Shown in pieces: positions 6,293 to 7,230 of a stretch of 7,230 nt of DNA. A program made the translations under genes and the position numbers. Position 1 is the stretch's first letter; each line of letters starts with the position of its first letter. This stretch comes from Prevotellaceae bacterium (GTDB lineage: Bacteria; Bacteroidota; Bacteroidia; Bacteroidales; Paludibacteraceae). The DNA lies in the NCBI GenBank assembly GCA_031270565.1, contig JAISXJ010000087.1, positions 1 to 7,230 of the forward strand. The letters run 5' to 3'. Below the pieces are notes generated by a model. That model saw only the letters and a list, made by a program, of their open reading frames with translations, ran no database searches and was not told the origin of the DNA.

Positions 6293-6334
6293 AAACATAT
6301 CCCCGTAAATCAATGTGATTACAGAGATATGTTT
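6293..6334. repeat. Long imperfect inverted repeat, terminator-like on the minus strand
   Basis: AAACATATC (6293-6301) and GATATGTTT (6326-6334) pair perfectly over 9 bp. Inside, GTAAATCA pairs with TGATTAC around ATG with one bulged A, giving a 42-nt extended hairpin with an internal loop. Read on the minus strand it is followed by a run of five T from the start of the flanking TTTTTGTATTTG, so it could terminate transcripts coming from the DUF4143 side and insulate the receptor promoter. Confidence 0.55.
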
Positions 6335-6477
6335 GACAATATTTGTACCCTGCACCCTTGAAATATTGAACTCATATTATAAAGACTACCTCAAAGTTGT
6401 TGACTATCTAAAATCAAGTCCAAAGGTGCTGAAAATAATCAAAAAACAAACTTTTTCAGGGTAAAACCAGCATATCC

Positions 6478-6527
6478 CCCCTTACTTTCTTAAAACTTTT
6501 GCATTGAACTGTATTAAGGGTAAGGGG
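6478..6527. repeat. Compound inverted repeat (CCCCTTAC / GTAAGGGG)
   Basis: CCCCTTAC (6478-6485) pairs with GTAAGGGG (6520-6527), and nested within, CTTAA (6489-6493) pairs with TTAAG (6514-6518). Weak flanking symmetry, CATAT (6471-6475) with ATATG (6535-6539), extends it outward. No T run follows on either strand, so it is not a standard terminator. Confidence 0.5.
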
Positions 6528-6630
6528 TATTTGTATATGTGCCTGCCAAAAAGCATTATAAAATGTGGTTTGGAGTACATCGCAGGGATACTTTCAAACC
6601 CGCTCGCAAAAACAGAGTTGGATATTTTTG

Positions 6631-7230
6631 TCATATAGATAACAACCAATCAATTATATTAATTTTTTGCATGCCGTTGTAAAAAGTAGTCGGCTCTACG
6701 TCAGAAGTTATCAGAATACGTTTATTAAAGTCTTTTATCCGTTCAAACGGGCGGATTTCGCGCTCAAAAGTAGATTGTTCTTTTGTTGTCCAAGCAACTT
6801 GAATATATTCGCGGTCGCCCTGCGGATTGCGGACTACAAAATCAATTTCAGTCGTGTCTGCCTTGCCGATATTGACGCGGCAACCTCGCCGCAGAAGTTC
6901 CAAAAACACGATATTTTCTAAATTATGCCCCAAAACAAGATTGATTTTGTCGCCGAGAAAATATTTTTACAAACCCAAATCGACGGTATAAAATTTTTGT
7001 TGAGTTGCCAACAAGCCTTTGCCTCGCAAATCGAAACGTTTGACTTCATAGAACAGATACGATTCGGTCAAGGCATCCATGTAATTTCCTACTGTATTGT
7101 GCGAGAGCGAAATACCGTTTTCTGTTTTGAGCGTATTTGTGATTTTTTTCGGGGAAATAATCGAACCGATGCTGTCGAAAAGAAAAGCAGTAGTTTTATA
7201 AAAATGGTCTTCGTTTCGCCATTTGTTGCG
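6631..7230 (-). pseudogene. AAA ATPase with DUF4143 C-terminal domain, interrupted by an in-frame stop; 5' part outside window
   Basis: The family (P-loop AAA_14 plus DUF4143, usually about 400 residues) is common in Bacteroidota; its role is poorly defined. On the minus strand from the right edge the frame reads SIGSIISPKKITNTLKTENGISLSHNTVGNY, then MDALTESYLFYEVKRFDLRGKGLL and KFYTVDLGL, all characteristic of the start of DUF4143. It then meets TAA at 6969-6967 and continues in the same frame with KYFLGDKINLVLGHNLENIVFLELLRRG, IGKADTTEIDFVV and EYIQVAW, ending INIIDWLLSI at TGA (6633-6631). Both halves are well conserved, so a single base change (for example from AAA, CAA or GAA) explains the stop. 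The part after it has only a TTG at 6933 as a nominal start and is unlikely to be made alone. The ATPase domain lies beyond the edge. A sequencing error or readthrough are the alternatives. Confidence 0.88.

Larger units (their letters stand above)
6194..6630. other. Non-coding AT-rich interval with successive inverted repeats
   Basis: No reading frame here has a plausible start, length or protein-like composition. The stretch separates the receptor promoter from the 3' end of the DUF4143 gene. It holds at least four inverted repeats in series: 6293-6334, CAATATTT/AAATATTG at 6338-6345 with 6361-6368, CTGAAAA/TTTTCAG at 6429-6435 with 6453-6459, and 6478-6527. The nonamer CATATCCCC occurs twice in direct orientation (6296-6304 and 6471-6479), each time at the left arm of a hairpin. 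It may be a degraded mobile element, a structured RNA, or terminators with decayed sequence. I recognise no family. Confidence 0.6.

Noticed and set aside
6293..6539. CRISPR array or tandem repeat array
   Set aside because: The repeated units are inverted arms of differing sequence and spacing, not regularly spaced identical direct repeats.
6667..6921. 84-codon plus-strand frame antisense to the DUF4143 region
   Set aside because: The minus strand over the same bases is conserved DUF4143 sequence; the plus frame is a by-product.

Overview
The window looks like chromosomal DNA from a member of the Bacteroidota, probably Bacteroidales. Three things point there: promoter -7 boxes of the TAnnTTTG type, no Shine-Dalgarno sequences ahead of the starts, and gene families typical of the phylum (a thiamin-type TonB receptor behind a TPP riboswitch, a DUF4143 ATPase, a FISUMP-like C-terminus). 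Most of it is ordinary core genome. The unusual parts are small regulatory RNAs and gene remnants, not a large new system.

Layout, left to right. (1) Positions 2-1111, plus strand: the 3' part of a U32-family gene (TrhP/YegQ type, tRNA uridine hydroxylation) that runs off the left edge. (2) 1112-1353: an intergenic stretch with a promoter box and a strong terminator about 80 nt apart and no start codon between them, so possibly a small RNA. A second promoter box follows. (3) 1354-3639, plus strand: a tight three-gene operon (4-nt gap, then an ATGA overlap) encoding a PlsC-like acyltransferase, a polytopic membrane protein of unknown function, and a short DedA/YqaA-type membrane protein. It ends in a hairpin that can terminate transcription on both strands. 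The gene set suggests envelope lipid synthesis or lipid movement.

(4) 3720-6193, minus strand: a self-contained thiamin-uptake unit. It has a TACTTTTG promoter box, a hairpin at the 5' end of the transcript, a clear TPP riboswitch, a possible switching helix, and a TonB-dependent outer-membrane receptor of 751 residues. No inner-membrane thiamin transporter (PnuT) follows it. Instead, directly after the receptor's stop codon, the minus strand reads GFNVRCVKN-stop, which looks like the C-terminal tip of a FISUMP-domain protein whose remainder is gone.

(5) 6194-6630: an AT-rich non-coding stretch with several inverted repeats in a row and no gene. (6) 6631-7230, minus strand: the C-terminal half of an AAA/DUF4143 ATPase gene running in from the right edge. 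Its frame is intact except for one in-frame TAA at 6967-6969, so it is a probable recent pseudogene.
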